From contig NZ_JALKAZ010000001.1 of assembly GCF_023016005.1 (NCBI RefSeq), positions 1,674,001 through 1,738,000 of the forward strand: a stretch of DNA of 64,000 nt, given 5' to 3'. A model generated the notes under the pieces. That model did not search any database. It was given only the letters and a program-made list of their open reading frames with translations, and had not been told where the DNA came from. Below, piece by piece: positions 9,928 through 18,101 of this stretch (position 1 is its first letter; each line of letters begins with the position of its first letter). Origin of the DNA: Erythrobacter sp. F6033. Its GTDB lineage: Bacteria; Pseudomonadota; Alphaproteobacteria; Sphingomonadales; Sphingomonadaceae. Made by a program: the position numbers and the translations under genes.

Positions 9928-9941
9928 GAGAATTTCCATAA

Positions 9942-10001
9942 CCGTTCGCCCTGAGCCTGTCGAAGGGCGAATTCGTGCTTCGACAGGCTCGGCACGAACG
10001 G
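9942..10001. repeat. 60-base palindromic repeat (REP/ERIC-like)
   Basis: Two 24-base arms, 9942-9965 and 9978-10001, are reverse complements with three mismatches, around a 12-base loop containing GAATTC. The core arm is CTTCGACAGGCTC. It fills almost the whole gap between the enoyl-CoA hydratase stop and the scpA start. Similar Cys-Thr-Gly-free intergenic palindromes with this core are, from memory, common in sphingomonads. In mRNA it would form a strong hairpin just before scpA translation. I saw no other copy in the window. Confidence 0.85.
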
Positions 10002-10005
10002 GCCG

Positions 10006-10779
10006 CTATTTTCCAGTAAACTTCGCCTTGCGCTTATCGAGAAACGCCTGCCCGCCTTCTTTCGCATCATCGCTGGCACCGGCAATTGCTTGCGCTTCAG
10101 CCTCCGCCTGAAGGACCTGAGGCAATGCGCCGTCGAGCGCCGCGCCGATGTTCCGCTTGATATGCGCGTATGCGACTGTGGGACCGTTGGCGAGCTTTGC
10201 GGCGAGCGCGCGGGCTTCGTCCATCAATGTCGCATCGTCCACGCATTTGTAGATCAGGCCCCAGTCCTCCGCCTGCTCCGCGCCGATTTTCTCGCCGAGC
10301 ATCATCATGCGGGTTGCGCGGGCGCGGCCGATTGCTCGGGCCAGCATCCAAGTGGATCCGCCATCGGGGACAAGGCCGATATTGACGAAGGCTTGCAGGA
10401 AATACGCGCTTTTGCCCGCAATGGTGAAGTCGGCCGCGAGCGCGAGGCTGCACCCGACACCCGCCGCAGGGCCATTCACCGCGCAGATCACTGGCACCTT
10501 CGCGCGCAGGATCTGGTTGATCGCGGGGTTATAGTGATTGGAGAGCGCCTCGTGAGAGCCGCCCTTGCTGCCCGTGCTACGCGCCGAAAGGTCTGCTCCG
10601 GAGCAAAAGCCCTTACCCTCCCCCGTAATCAAAACCGCACGCGCATCCCCGAGGTCGTAAAAGACCTGGCCGATTTCATTCGCCATTTGTGGCGGCATCG
10701 CATTGAGCCGTTCTGGCCGGTTCAAAGTGATAGTCGTCAGCGGTCCATCGGTTTCGACGCGAATGGTTTCGTAGGTCAA
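10006..10779 (-). CDS. Enoyl-CoA hydratase/isomerase family protein (PaaG-like)
   Basis: A crotonase-fold protein of 257 residues. It has the oxyanion-hole segments GKGFCSGADLSA and NGPAAGVGCSLALAADF, and FVNIGLVPDGGST, where the conserved acid is Asp as in PaaG-type 2-(1,2-epoxy-1,2-dihydrophenyl)acetyl-CoA isomerases. TTG 10779 follows a GGGAGA site at 6 bases and gives the normal LTYETIRVE beginning; the upstream TTG at 10809 would add ten unusual residues. It lies between mce and scpA. Fatty acid or aromatic-acid CoA degradation is likely, but the exact substrate is open. Confidence 0.85.
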   Translation of the reverse strand: MTYETIRVETDGPLTTITLNRPERLNAMPPQMANEIGQVFYDLGDARAVLITGEGKGFCSGADLSARSTGSKGGSHEALSNHYNPAINQILRAKVPVICAVNGPAAGVGCSLALAADFTIAGKSAYFLQAFVNIGLVPDGGSTWMLARAIGRARATRMMMLGEKIGAEQAEDWGLIYKCVDDATLMDEARALAAKLANGPTVAYAHIKRNIGAALDGALPQVLQAEAEAQAIAGASDDAKEGGQAFLDKRKAKFTGK

Positions 10780-10785
10780 AGATGC

Positions 10786-10791
10786 TCTCCC
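10786..10791 (-). promoter_or_regulatory. Shine-Dalgarno site deciding the enoyl-CoA hydratase start
   Basis: GGGAGA on the minus strand, 6 bases before TTG 10779. It supports that codon over the in-frame TTG at 10809. Confidence 0.65.
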
Positions 10792-10884
10792 AAGCGTTTC
10801 GTTTCGCAACTGTTATTGGCGCGCTGGAGGAGCCTGCGCAAGTCCGTTAGGGCGCGCTGCGTTCCCGGTTCGAAGCGCAAGCGA

Positions 10885-11322
10885 TCAATGCGCCTCTTTC
10901 GGGGTCTCCATAATCTCTGTCAGGATGCCCTGCATATCTTTCGGGTGGAGAAAGAAGATCGGCGTGCCATGCGCGCCAATGCGGGTCGGGCCGAGAATGC
11001 GCTTGCCCATGGCCTCAAACTCCTCACGGGCCTTGGCAATATCGGGCACTTCAAAACAGACATGATGCTGACCGCCAGCCGGATTTTTGGCGAGGAATCC
11101 GTTGATGGGTGAGCTTTCGTCAAATGGTTCGATCAACTCGATCTGAGTGCCGTTCATGGCGCTGTCCGCCGGAGTATCGACAAAGCAGACCTTCACGCCC
11201 TGCTCCGGCAAATCGAACGGCTCATGAATATGCGTGGCACCCATCACATCGCGATAATGCGCGATGGAGGCTTCGATGGAGGGCGTTGCAACGCCGATAT
11301 GGTTGAGACGGCCTAGTTTCAT
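10885..11322 (-). CDS. mce: Methylmalonyl-CoA epimerase
   Basis: Interconverts (S)- and (R)-methylmalonyl-CoA, linking carboxylase to mutase. The 145-residue vicinal-oxygen-chelate protein has expected metal ligands: His in LNHIGVATPS, His in GGQHHVCFEV and Glu near the C-terminus in LTEIMETP. IELIEPF and HPKDMQGILTE are also typical. It lies between the small membrane protein downstream of pccB and the enoyl-CoA hydratase gene. A gap of 105 bases separates it from the latter and 77 bases from the former. Confidence 0.94.
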   Translation of the reverse strand: MKLGRLNHIGVATPSIEASIAHYRDVMGATHIHEPFDLPEQGVKVCFVDTPADSAMNGTQIELIEPFDESSPINGFLAKNPAGGQHHVCFEVPDIAKAREEFEAMGKRILGPTRIGAHGTPIFFLHPKDMQGILTEIMETPKEAH

Positions 11323-11399
11323 TGGAAGCTTTCTTGTAGATTATTCATAACGGTCTTGAACCAGATATCGTTCGCCGGCTTTTTATGTCGAGATAGTGC

Positions 11400-11666
11400 T
11401 TACCGGCGCAGCCAAGCCCTCACGCTGGCCACGAAAGCCAGTATTATCCAGACCTCAATGAGAACAATAGCGGTCCACACAAAAGGAAATGCCAATGGAT
11501 GAGAATCCATCGTCATGCTTTCCAAGCTTCCTTTGATCTCGATTGCGCCGTCGAACAGATCGAACAATCCTGTCAGGGTCCAAAAACAAACACCAAATAA
11601 GGTAAAGGCCGCGCTTTGCCTCTCTTTTCCTTTGGGAACATCATCAGCTTTGGGAATGATACTCAC
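11400..11666 (-). CDS. Small two-helix membrane protein, 88 aa
   Basis: Unrecognised. After a polar N-terminus (about 20 residues) come two hydrophobic segments, [18 protein letters not shown] and [19 protein letters not shown], and a basic end RAWLRR. Its GTG start at 11666 overlaps the pccB stop as GTGA, supporting a translated cistron coupled to pccB. A membrane role is predicted; nothing more specific can be said. Confidence 0.65.
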   Translation of the reverse strand: MSIIPKADDVPKGKERQSAAFTLFGVCFWTLTGLFDLFDGAIEIKGSLESMTMDSHPLAFPFVWTAIVLIEVWIILAFVASVRAWLRR

Positions 11667-13195
11667 AACGGAATATTATCGTGCTTCTTCCAAGGGTTCT
11701 CAAGCTGCTTCGTTCGCAGCTTGCGTAGCCCCAGTGCGATCCGTTTGCGTGTATTTCGCGGGTAAATCACTTCGTCGATATAGCCGCGCTGTGCGGCCAC
11801 GAACGGGTTCGCGAAGCGGTCTTCGTATTCTTTGGTTTTCTCGGCAATCTTTTCCGCATCGCCGCGATCTTGGCGGAAGATAATCTCCACTGCGCCCTTT
11901 GCACCCATCACCGCGATTTCCGCAGTCGGCCAAGCGTAGTTGAGGTCCCCGCGAAGGTGTTTTGACGCCATCACGTCATACGCGCCGCCATAGGCCTTTC
12001 GCGTGATGATCGTGATTTTCGGCACGGTCGCCTCGCCATAGGCGAACAACAGCTTCGCGCCGTGTTTGATAATGCCGCCAAGCTCTTGTGAAGTACCGGG
12101 CAGGAAGCCGGGAACATCCACCAGCGTCACAATCGGAATTTCAAACGCATCGCAGAACCGCACAAAGCGCGCTGCTTTCTTTGATGAGTTGATATCGAGC
12201 ACACCGGCCAGCACCATCGGCTGGTTCGCGACGATGCCCACAGTGCGTCCTTCAACGCGGCCAAAGCCACAAATAATGTTTGCGGCATGGGTCGGCTGGA
12301 TTTCAAAGAAATCGCCTTCATCCACGATTTTCGCGATCACCTCATGCATGTCGTAAGGCTGGTTCGCGTTGTCAGGGATCAACGTGTCGAGGCTTTCCTC
12401 TACGCGGTCCCACGGATCGTTTACCGGCAACACCGGCGCAGTCTCGCGGTTCGACAGCGGCAGATATTGGAAGAACCGCCGTGTTGCGAGCAGCGCGTCA
12501 ATGTCATTCTCAAACGCAATGTCGGCCACAGAAGTCTTGGTCGTATGCGTGATCGCCCCGCCCAATTCCTCCTGAGTGACTTCTTCGTTGGTGACGGTCT
12601 TCACCACGTCAGGGCCGGTTACGAACATGTAGCTGCTGTCTTTCACCATAAAGATGAAATCTGTCATCGCAGGCGAATACACAGCGCCGCCAGCACAAGG
12701 CCCCATGATCAGGCTAATCTGCGGAATGACGCCGGATGCGAGCACGTTACGCTGGAACACGTCGGCGTATCCGCCGAGTGACGCTACGCCTTCCTGAATG
12801 CGCGCGCCGCCGCTGTCGTTCATACCGATCACCGGCGCGCCGACCTTCATCGCGGTTTCCATCACCTTGCAGATTTTCTCCGCATGGCGCTTTGACAGCG
12901 AGCCACCAAAGACGGTGAAATCCTGACTGTAAACGTACACAAGACGGCCATTGATGGTGCCTGATCCGGTAACGACCCCGTCGCCCGGGATTTTCTGCGT
13001 TTCCATGCCGAAATCAACGCAGTCATGCTCAACGAAGCGGTCGATCTCTTCAAAGCTTCCGTCATCGAGGAGAACATCGATCCGTTCGCGCGCGGTCAGC
13101 TTACCTTTGGCATGCTGCGCAGCGATGCGCTTTTCCCCGCCGCCCATTTCGGCAGCTTCACGACGACGTTCCATTTCGGCGATATTGGCGGACAT
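11663..13195 (-). CDS. pccB: Propionyl-CoA carboxylase beta subunit (carboxyltransferase)
   Basis: Transfers CO2 from carboxybiotin to propionyl-CoA. The 510-residue chain has both crotonase-fold halves: oxyanion motifs [11 protein letters not shown] and [12 protein letters not shown] in the N-half, and DVPGFLPGT with [11 protein letters not shown] in the C-half. [12 protein letters not shown] is a normal family N-terminus. It lies about 6.7 kb from pccA, with mce and scpA between them on the same strand. The C-terminus KKHDNIPL is the usual ending. Confidence 0.95.
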   Translation of the reverse strand: MSANIAEMERRREAAEMGGGEKRIAAQHAKGKLTARERIDVLLDDGSFEEIDRFVEHDCVDFGMETQKIPGDGVVTGSGTINGRLVYVYSQDFTVFGGSLSKRHAEKICKVMETAMKVGAPVIGMNDSGGARIQEGVASLGGYADVFQRNVLASGVIPQISLIMGPCAGGAVYSPAMTDFIFMVKDSSYMFVTGPDVVKTVTNEEVTQEELGGAITHTTKTSVADIAFENDIDALLATRRFFQYLPLSNRETAPVLPVNDPWDRVEESLDTLIPDNANQPYDMHEVIAKIVDEGDFFEIQPTHAANIICGFGRVEGRTVGIVANQPMVLAGVLDINSSKKAARFVRFCDAFEIPIVTLVDVPGFLPGTSQELGGIIKHGAKLLFAYGEATVPKITIITRKAYGGAYDVMASKHLRGDLNYAWPTAEIAVMGAKGAVEIIFRQDRGDAEKIAEKTKEYEDRFANPFVAAQRGYIDEVIYPRNTRKRIALGLRKLRTKQLENPWKKHDNIPL

Positions 13196-13276
13196 TTACG
13201 CACCCCTGATTCAATTGTTCAGAGGTCGTTGCCGCAGCCGCGTCGCAGCGTCAACAATAGCGGTTCGACGATACGA

Positions 13277-13999
13277 TCAGAATTTGAGCGTCAGGCTCCG
13301 GGCTAGCGCGGGATGGATGCTCTCCGTCACTCTGAGTGCCTTTGTCATTCCGATGTTAGCCTCATCACGGTTTTTGACGATGGCTTCGATGATCTGCCGC
13401 GCACATTCTGATGCAGGCATCTTCTTCATCGGATTGCCGTCATTCATCTGCGTATCGACCACAGGCGGCAGAGCCTCGATCACGTGGATGTTCGTGTCTT
13501 TCAACTGTTCGCGAAGGCTGAGTGTGTAGAACCGCAATCCCGCCTTTGTCGCGCAGTAAACCGGCTGACGCGCGGCAGGCGCAATCGCTAGGCCGCTGGT
13601 GACATTGACGATGGCCGCTTCGGATCGCGACTTTAGCCGTTCCATCAACGCCCCGCCCAGCCGGATCGGCGCGTTTAGGTTGGCGTAGATGCAATCATCC
13701 GCCGCATCCGCATCCGGCGTGCCTTTACGAAAGTCGTGATCGACCAGCTGGCCTGCATTGTTGATCAGGATATCCAGCTCTCGCTCTCCCCATGCCTCAA
13801 CCAGAGCATCAACACCGGCGGCGTCGGAAAGGCCCGATTCGATCACTTCGAAACCCATAGTCTGCATCGCGGCGACCCGTTCTGCATTGCGGCCAGTCAC
13901 CACAACGGTGGCGCCCAGCTCTTTCAGCTGGAGCGCCATTTCCTTGCCGATACCGGCTGTTCCGCCTGTCAGCAGAACTGTTTTGCCTTGGATGTCCAT
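13277..13999 (-). CDS. SDR-family oxidoreductase (DltE-like)
   Basis: A classical short-chain dehydrogenase of 240 residues. It has the cofactor loop TGGTAGIG, the NNAG motif, a catalytic Ser in NVTSGLA and the catalytic YxxxK in VYCATKAG. Arg in TGRNAER suggests NADP preference. The substrate is unknown. It follows gor by 12 bases, so the two are probably co-transcribed; an 81-base gap then leads to pccB. An insertion after NNAG rich in Asp/Ala (GTPDADAADD) is mildly unusual. Confidence 0.85.
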   Translation of the reverse strand: MDIQGKTVLLTGGTAGIGKEMALQLKELGATVVVTGRNAERVAAMQTMGFEVIESGLSDAAGVDALVEAWGERELDILINNAGQLVDHDFRKGTPDADAADDCIYANLNAPIRLGGALMERLKSRSEAAIVNVTSGLAIAPAARQPVYCATKAGLRFYTLSLREQLKDTNIHVIEALPPVVDTQMNDGNPMKKMPASECARQIIEAIVKNRDEANIGMTKALRVTESIHPALARSLTLKF

Positions 14000-14011
14000 G
14001 ATCTGCGTCCT

Positions 14012-15367
14012 TTACTTAAACAGGACCAATTCCTCGGCCATGGTCGGGTGGATTGCAGTGGTGGAATCAAAGTCCGCTTTTGTCAGACCGACTTTCACCG
14101 CGATAGCGGCGGCCTGCATAATCTCCGGTGATTCCGGGCCGATCATGTGGATGCCAACGATCTTGTCGTTCGCTGCGTCTACGATCATCTTGTAAAGACT
14201 GCGCTCATTCCGACCTGCAACGACATTCTTCATCGCGCGGAAATCGGACTGGAACACTTTGATATTGCCAAGCGAATTGCGCGCTTCGCCTTCGGTCATA
14301 CCCACCGCAGCAATCGGCGGATGGCTAAATACCGCGCTCGGAATGCAGGAATGGTCGACAGCGTATGGCTCAACATCGCCAAACACGCTGTCGGCAAAGG
14401 CTTGGCCCTCGCGGATCGCGACAGGAGTCAGCTGAACCCGGTCTGTCACATCGCCAACGGCATAGATGTAGTCCACATTCGTCTTGCTGAATTCGTCGAC
14501 TTTGATCTCGCCTTTTTTACCGAGCTCCACGCCAACCTTGTCGAGGCCCAGTCCTTCGATATTCGGCACGCGCCCGGTCGCGATCATCACTTGATCGAAA
14601 TCGCGTGCATCGTGACCCGTCATCTTGACGCTCAGCGAGCCGTCTTCGTTTTTCTCAATGCTTTCAAACTCAGCGTTGAAGCAAAACTCAATGCCCTTCG
14701 CGAGCGAAATTTTGAGTAACCGGTCCTGCAATGCCGCGTCATAACTGCGCAGGATCACATCGGAGCGATTCACGATGGTCACCTTGCTACCGAATTCGTT
14801 GAAGATGCCGGCAAATTCATTGGCGATATAGCCGCCACCCGCGATCAGGATACGCTTTGGCACTTCATCAAGGTGGAAGGCTTCGTTCGAGGTGATCGTG
14901 TGTTCGCTGCCCGGAAATTCTGGCACGAACGGGCGCGCGCCGGTGGCGACAAGAATGTACTTTGCGGTGACGACTTTGCCGCTTGAGAGCGTAATCTCAT
15001 GATCGCCTGTGATCTCTGCCCGCTCGCGGAAAATGGTAACGCCGTGATTGTCGAGCGTTTCGCCATACAACCCTTCGAGCCGGTCGATGTCTTTTTGCAC
15101 GTGGTCGCGCAGTTTCACCCAGTCGAAGCTCTTGCCTTCGATGGTCCAACCAAATTGTGCAGCGTCCTCGATGTCTTCGGCAAAATGCGCGCCGTAAACG
15201 AGCATCTTTTTCGGCACACAACCGCGAATGACGCAGGTACCGCCGACGCGATATTCTTCGGCTGCAGCTACACGAGCGCCATGCGCGGAGGCCACACGGC
15301 TGGCGCGTGTGCCGCCCGAGCCAATCCCGATTGTGAAAAGGTCAAAGTCGTATTCGGTATCGGGCAT
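14012..15367 (-). CDS. gor: Glutathione-disulfide reductase
   Basis: NADPH-dependent flavoprotein keeping glutathione reduced. The 451-residue chain has the FAD loop GIGSGGTRAS, the redox disulfide in GGTCVIRGCVPKK, the NADP-binding loop AGGGYIANEF, the second FAD site YAVGDVTDRVQLTP, and the C-terminal catalytic HPTMAEE. The CVIRGCVPKK form marks glutathione reductase rather than lipoamide dehydrogenase. An SDR gene follows by 12 bases. A 112-base gap separates it from the helicase gene upstream. Confidence 0.94.
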   Translation of the reverse strand: MPDTEYDFDLFTIGIGSGGTRASRVASAHGARVAAAEEYRVGGTCVIRGCVPKKMLVYGAHFAEDIEDAAQFGWTIEGKSFDWVKLRDHVQKDIDRLEGLYGETLDNHGVTIFRERAEITGDHEITLSSGKVVTAKYILVATGARPFVPEFPGSEHTITSNEAFHLDEVPKRILIAGGGYIANEFAGIFNEFGSKVTIVNRSDVILRSYDAALQDRLLKISLAKGIEFCFNAEFESIEKNEDGSLSVKMTGHDARDFDQVMIATGRVPNIEGLGLDKVGVELGKKGEIKVDEFSKTNVDYIYAVGDVTDRVQLTPVAIREGQAFADSVFGDVEPYAVDHSCIPSAVFSHPPIAAVGMTEGEARNSLGNIKVFQSDFRAMKNVVAGRNERSLYKMIVDAANDKIVGIHMIGPESPEIMQAAAIAVKVGLTKADFDSTTAIHPTMAEELVLFK

Positions 15368-15479
15368 TGTGGTCCTCCTATTGTGCCTGACGATATGGCG
15401 CGGGCGGCGGCCATTGCCAACCGCCCGCGCGCATACAATCGCTTTTCGGCATGGGAGGCCGAATGGTTACGCGAACAAT

Positions 15480-16925
15480 TTATCCCTGTGCAGAACGCGG
15501 GCCACGTTGGCCGCCACCAGATCCACCACGACGACCGGAACCTCCACGGCGATTGCCGCCGCCTGGACGACCACCACTGCCGCCACCACCGGAGTGGTTT
15601 GGACGGCCTTTGCGCGCCTGATGCTTCTGTTTTGGCTTGGACGAACCTTCGCCCGGTCCGTCACCGCCGCCGCGTGGCTTACCGCCGCCCTGCGGTTTCT
15701 TACGAAACGGCTTGGGTTTGACGCGCGGTTGGCGCTGTTTCACTTCACGTTTGGTCGGGCCGACGCCTTCGACGACTGCGCGGAAATTGTCCGGCAGCGG
15801 AAGGCGCTCCATCTGTGCATCGGTCGTTTTCTGAATATCTTTAAGATATGCGCGCTCATCCTCGGCGCAGAACGCAATCGCGATGCCATCTTTGCCAGCA
15901 CGCGCGGTCCGTCCGATGCGGTGAACATATTGCTCGGGCACATTCGGCAGTTCGTAATTGATCACGTGGCTGACACCTGGGATATCGATCCCGCGCGCAG
16001 CCACATCGGTCGCGATCAGGATGGAGACTTTGCCCCGGCGAAACTCGTCGAGAGCCCGCTGACGCTGCCCCTGAGATTTATTGCCGTGGATCGCGTTGGC
16101 TTCGATGCCGCCCTGACCCAGCTTCTTCACAACGCGGTCTGCGCCATGTTTTGTGCGGGTGAAGATCAGCACACGCTCCAGCTCACCTGGAACCTCATGC
16201 CGTCCGCGAAGCATCATTTCGAGCAGCGATTGCTTCTCGTCCTGTTGAACCATGAACAGGAACTGCTCGATGCGCTCAGCGGTGGAACTTTCCGGTGTGA
16301 CAGAGACCTGCACAGGATTGGTGCAATAGCCGCTGACCAGTTCCTTGATCGCCTTTGGCATCGTCGCGCTGAAGAACAGTGTCTGACGCTCTTTCGGCAC
16401 CAGTTTGTTGATCGTGCGCAGCGCGTGGATAAAGCCGAGGTCGAGCATCTGATCGGCTTCGTCGAGGACAAGCACTTCGACACCGCTGAGGTTGAACGCC
16501 TTCTGATCGATCAGGTCGAGCAAACGGCCCGGTGTCGCGATCAGGATATCGGTGCCACGATGCAGCTTGTTCCGGTCTTTATTGACCGAAGTGCCGCCAA
16601 CGATGACCTGCACTTTCAGGCCCGCAAGCGCGCCGTAATCCTTGGCGCTGTCGGCGATTTGCACCGCCAATTCGCGCGTCGGGGCGAGCACCAGCATGCG
16701 GCAGCTCTTGAAGGGAATACGGTTGTCGCTTTCGCGCAGCCGGTCGATTGAAGGCAGCATAAACGCCGCCGTTTTACCGGTTCCTGTTTGGGCAATGCCC
16801 AACAGATCACGGCCCGCAAGAACGGGCGGGATCGCCTGCTCCTGAATAGGTGTAGGAGTAGAATAGCCCTTGAGATCAAGCGCCTGCAGAACGGGCTGAG
16901 ACAGCCCGAGTGTTTCAAAAGTCAT
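15480..16925 (-). CDS. DEAD-box ATP-dependent RNA helicase (RhlE-like) with RGG-rich tail
   Basis: Unwinds structured RNA. All core motifs are visible: Q motif TPTPIQEQAIP, Walker A AQTGTGKT, PTRELA, VLDEADQM, SAT, VATD-like LIATDVAARGID, and HRIGRTARAG. The core spans about 1-375. The last 100 residues form a low-complexity Gly/Arg/Lys tail (RKKPQGGGKPRGGG, then repeated GG/RGG), likely for RNA binding and condensate formation. RhlE is the closest type I can name. A long antisense frame covers most of this gene and is a composition artefact. Confidence 0.92.
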   Translation of the reverse strand: MTFETLGLSQPVLQALDLKGYSTPTPIQEQAIPPVLAGRDLLGIAQTGTGKTAAFMLPSIDRLRESDNRIPFKSCRMLVLAPTRELAVQIADSAKDYGALAGLKVQVIVGGTSVNKDRNKLHRGTDILIATPGRLLDLIDQKAFNLSGVEVLVLDEADQMLDLGFIHALRTINKLVPKERQTLFFSATMPKAIKELVSGYCTNPVQVSVTPESSTAERIEQFLFMVQQDEKQSLLEMMLRGRHEVPGELERVLIFTRTKHGADRVVKKLGQGGIEANAIHGNKSQGQRQRALDEFRRGKVSILIATDVAARGIDIPGVSHVINYELPNVPEQYVHRIGRTARAGKDGIAIAFCAEDERAYLKDIQKTTDAQMERLPLPDNFRAVVEGVGPTKREVKQRQPRVKPKPFRKKPQGGGKPRGGGDGPGEGSSKPKQKHQARKGRPNHSGGGGSGGRPGGGNRRGGSGRRGGSGGGQRGPRSAQG

Positions 16926-16953
16926 TGAGAAAAATCTCGCAATATATGCGAAG

Positions 16954-16975
16954 CGCGCACCGGAATCGGCGCGCG
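16954..16975. other. Hairpin in the leader of the DEAD-box helicase gene
   Basis: CGCGC/GCGCG plus CCG/CGG arms around a GAAT loop, with one A-C mismatch, about 29 bases before the helicase start. Together with an imperfect second hairpin near 16980-17002 it would fold the 5' leader. Many DEAD-box genes are cold-regulated through their leaders, but that is only an analogy. The rest of the 211-base gap 16926-17136 shows no gene. Confidence 0.3.
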
Positions 16976-17136
16976 GTCGCGGTGGTTAAAGAACCGCCCG
17001 CGTGAATAGGGAAGTTGTAAAGTGGTAGGGAGACATGCGCCGGGGCGGAGTATTTAGAGCCGCCGCTTCACGCTAGGCATGCGTGTCTCGTTCGATGGGT
17101 CAGATGGGGGAGGATAAGTGAAAAGTCAAAGTTATT

Positions 17137-18090
17137 CTAATTCTGATTGAGGTTATGGCTATTCAAGAGGTCGAGAAAGTCATCAAGTCGTTGGTCTATC
17201 GGAGGCACGCCCGGAATCGAATGGATCAATCTTTCCACGGGGTTCTTATGATCACCAAAAATGAGATGAACATTCCTTTTATATTCGTCACTCAGCACAG
17301 GCTTTTCATTGACATAAAAGAGGCAATTTCGTGCATAAATTTGCACCACATGGTTGAGCGCCTCAACCTCGTTTGAATTGGCGGTCAAGGTCGTCAATCT
17401 GGGACGTGGTGAGTATTGGTTGGGCCTCGTGTACAAAACTGAGATGTGTGGCAGTAGTGGGACTAGAACACTGGGCCTGTGCCAGTGTTCGGCTTGAATG
17501 GTCATGTTCTGATAAAAGCCATCCCCAAAAACGAATTCTCGTTCAGGAGAAAAAATAACAAGAAATTTCCCACTTCCGGATAGATTTCTCATCGCGTTTG
17601 GAAGAGCTCTGGAAATGTTCGCACCGATCAATGCATTTCTTTCTACTGATGGCAGTGGGCCTCGAAACTCCTCGGCCAACGCGACCCCAGATTCACGGTA
17701 TTTGGGGCTGCGAGCAACCAGAGACAAAATGCATTCAAGCAGCTGATCGAAAAGCTCATCATCAATCGACTGCGGGAGCATTCGTGAGTCTAACGGTGCT
17801 TCAAACGGAGGGCCGGCAGGATCGAGCTTCTCAAGAAAGCTAATTATTATTGGGAAATTGTTGTCAGCATTTTGGAATGCCTGCTCGTAGCTTGAGTCCC
17901 AAACCGAGCCATCACCTTGGTTGCCGAGCTTAATGTGATGTCCGTTGCCAATCACACCAAAATTCTTTGGGCTGGATCTCCGGACCTCTCCATCTGGGAG
18001 CAGCCAATTCACACCGCCGCTACTGTCCGACCAATTCTTTGATACTACTTCGGGCCACCAATGGTGCCTTTCTGATTTGAGTCGTCCCAT
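17137..18090 (-). CDS. DUF4238-like protein, A/T-rich insert
   Basis: A 317-residue protein resembling DUF4238: an N-terminal basic region with a His pair (KSERHHWWPEVV), a central PNAMRNLSGSGKF segment leading to FVFGDGFYQN, and a late NHVVQIYARNC helix. No signal peptide or membrane helices. Function of the family is not established to my knowledge. Its base composition is clearly different: bases 17221-17280 contain about 37% G+C, against about 65% for a sample line in pgi (18901-18960). It sits between essential housekeeping genes with its own AAGG ribosome site, suggesting recent horizontal gain without visible mobility genes. Confidence 0.6.
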   Translation of the reverse strand: MGRLKSERHHWWPEVVSKNWSDSSGGVNWLLPDGEVRRSSPKNFGVIGNGHHIKLGNQGDGSVWDSSYEQAFQNADNNFPIIISFLEKLDPAGPPFEAPLDSRMLPQSIDDELFDQLLECILSLVARSPKYRESGVALAEEFRGPLPSVERNALIGANISRALPNAMRNLSGSGKFLVIFSPEREFVFGDGFYQNMTIQAEHWHRPSVLVPLLPHISVLYTRPNQYSPRPRLTTLTANSNEVEALNHVVQIYARNCLFYVNEKPVLSDEYKRNVHLIFGDHKNPVERLIHSIPGVPPIDQRLDDFLDLLNSHNLNQN

Positions 18091-18101
18091 CTACCTTCAG
18101 G

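Noticed and set aside
8881-9954. A 357-codon frame antisense to scpA.
   Set aside because: It mirrors scpA codons, has no recognisable domain, and runs into the palindromic repeat.
10090-11112. A 340-codon plus-strand frame across the enoyl-CoA hydratase and mce genes.
   Set aside because: It crosses two real genes and their gap, with no motif of its own.
15228-16751. A 507-codon open frame antisense to the DEAD-box helicase gene.
   Set aside because: No family-like motifs, no ribosome site, Arg/His/Asp-rich composition typical of an antisense frame in G+C-rich coding DNA; the helicase on the other strand is certain.
17137-18090. DUF4238-like gene as part of a prophage or genomic island.
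   Set aside because: No integrase, phage, IS, tRNA or direct repeat lies next to it; only one gene has the foreign composition.
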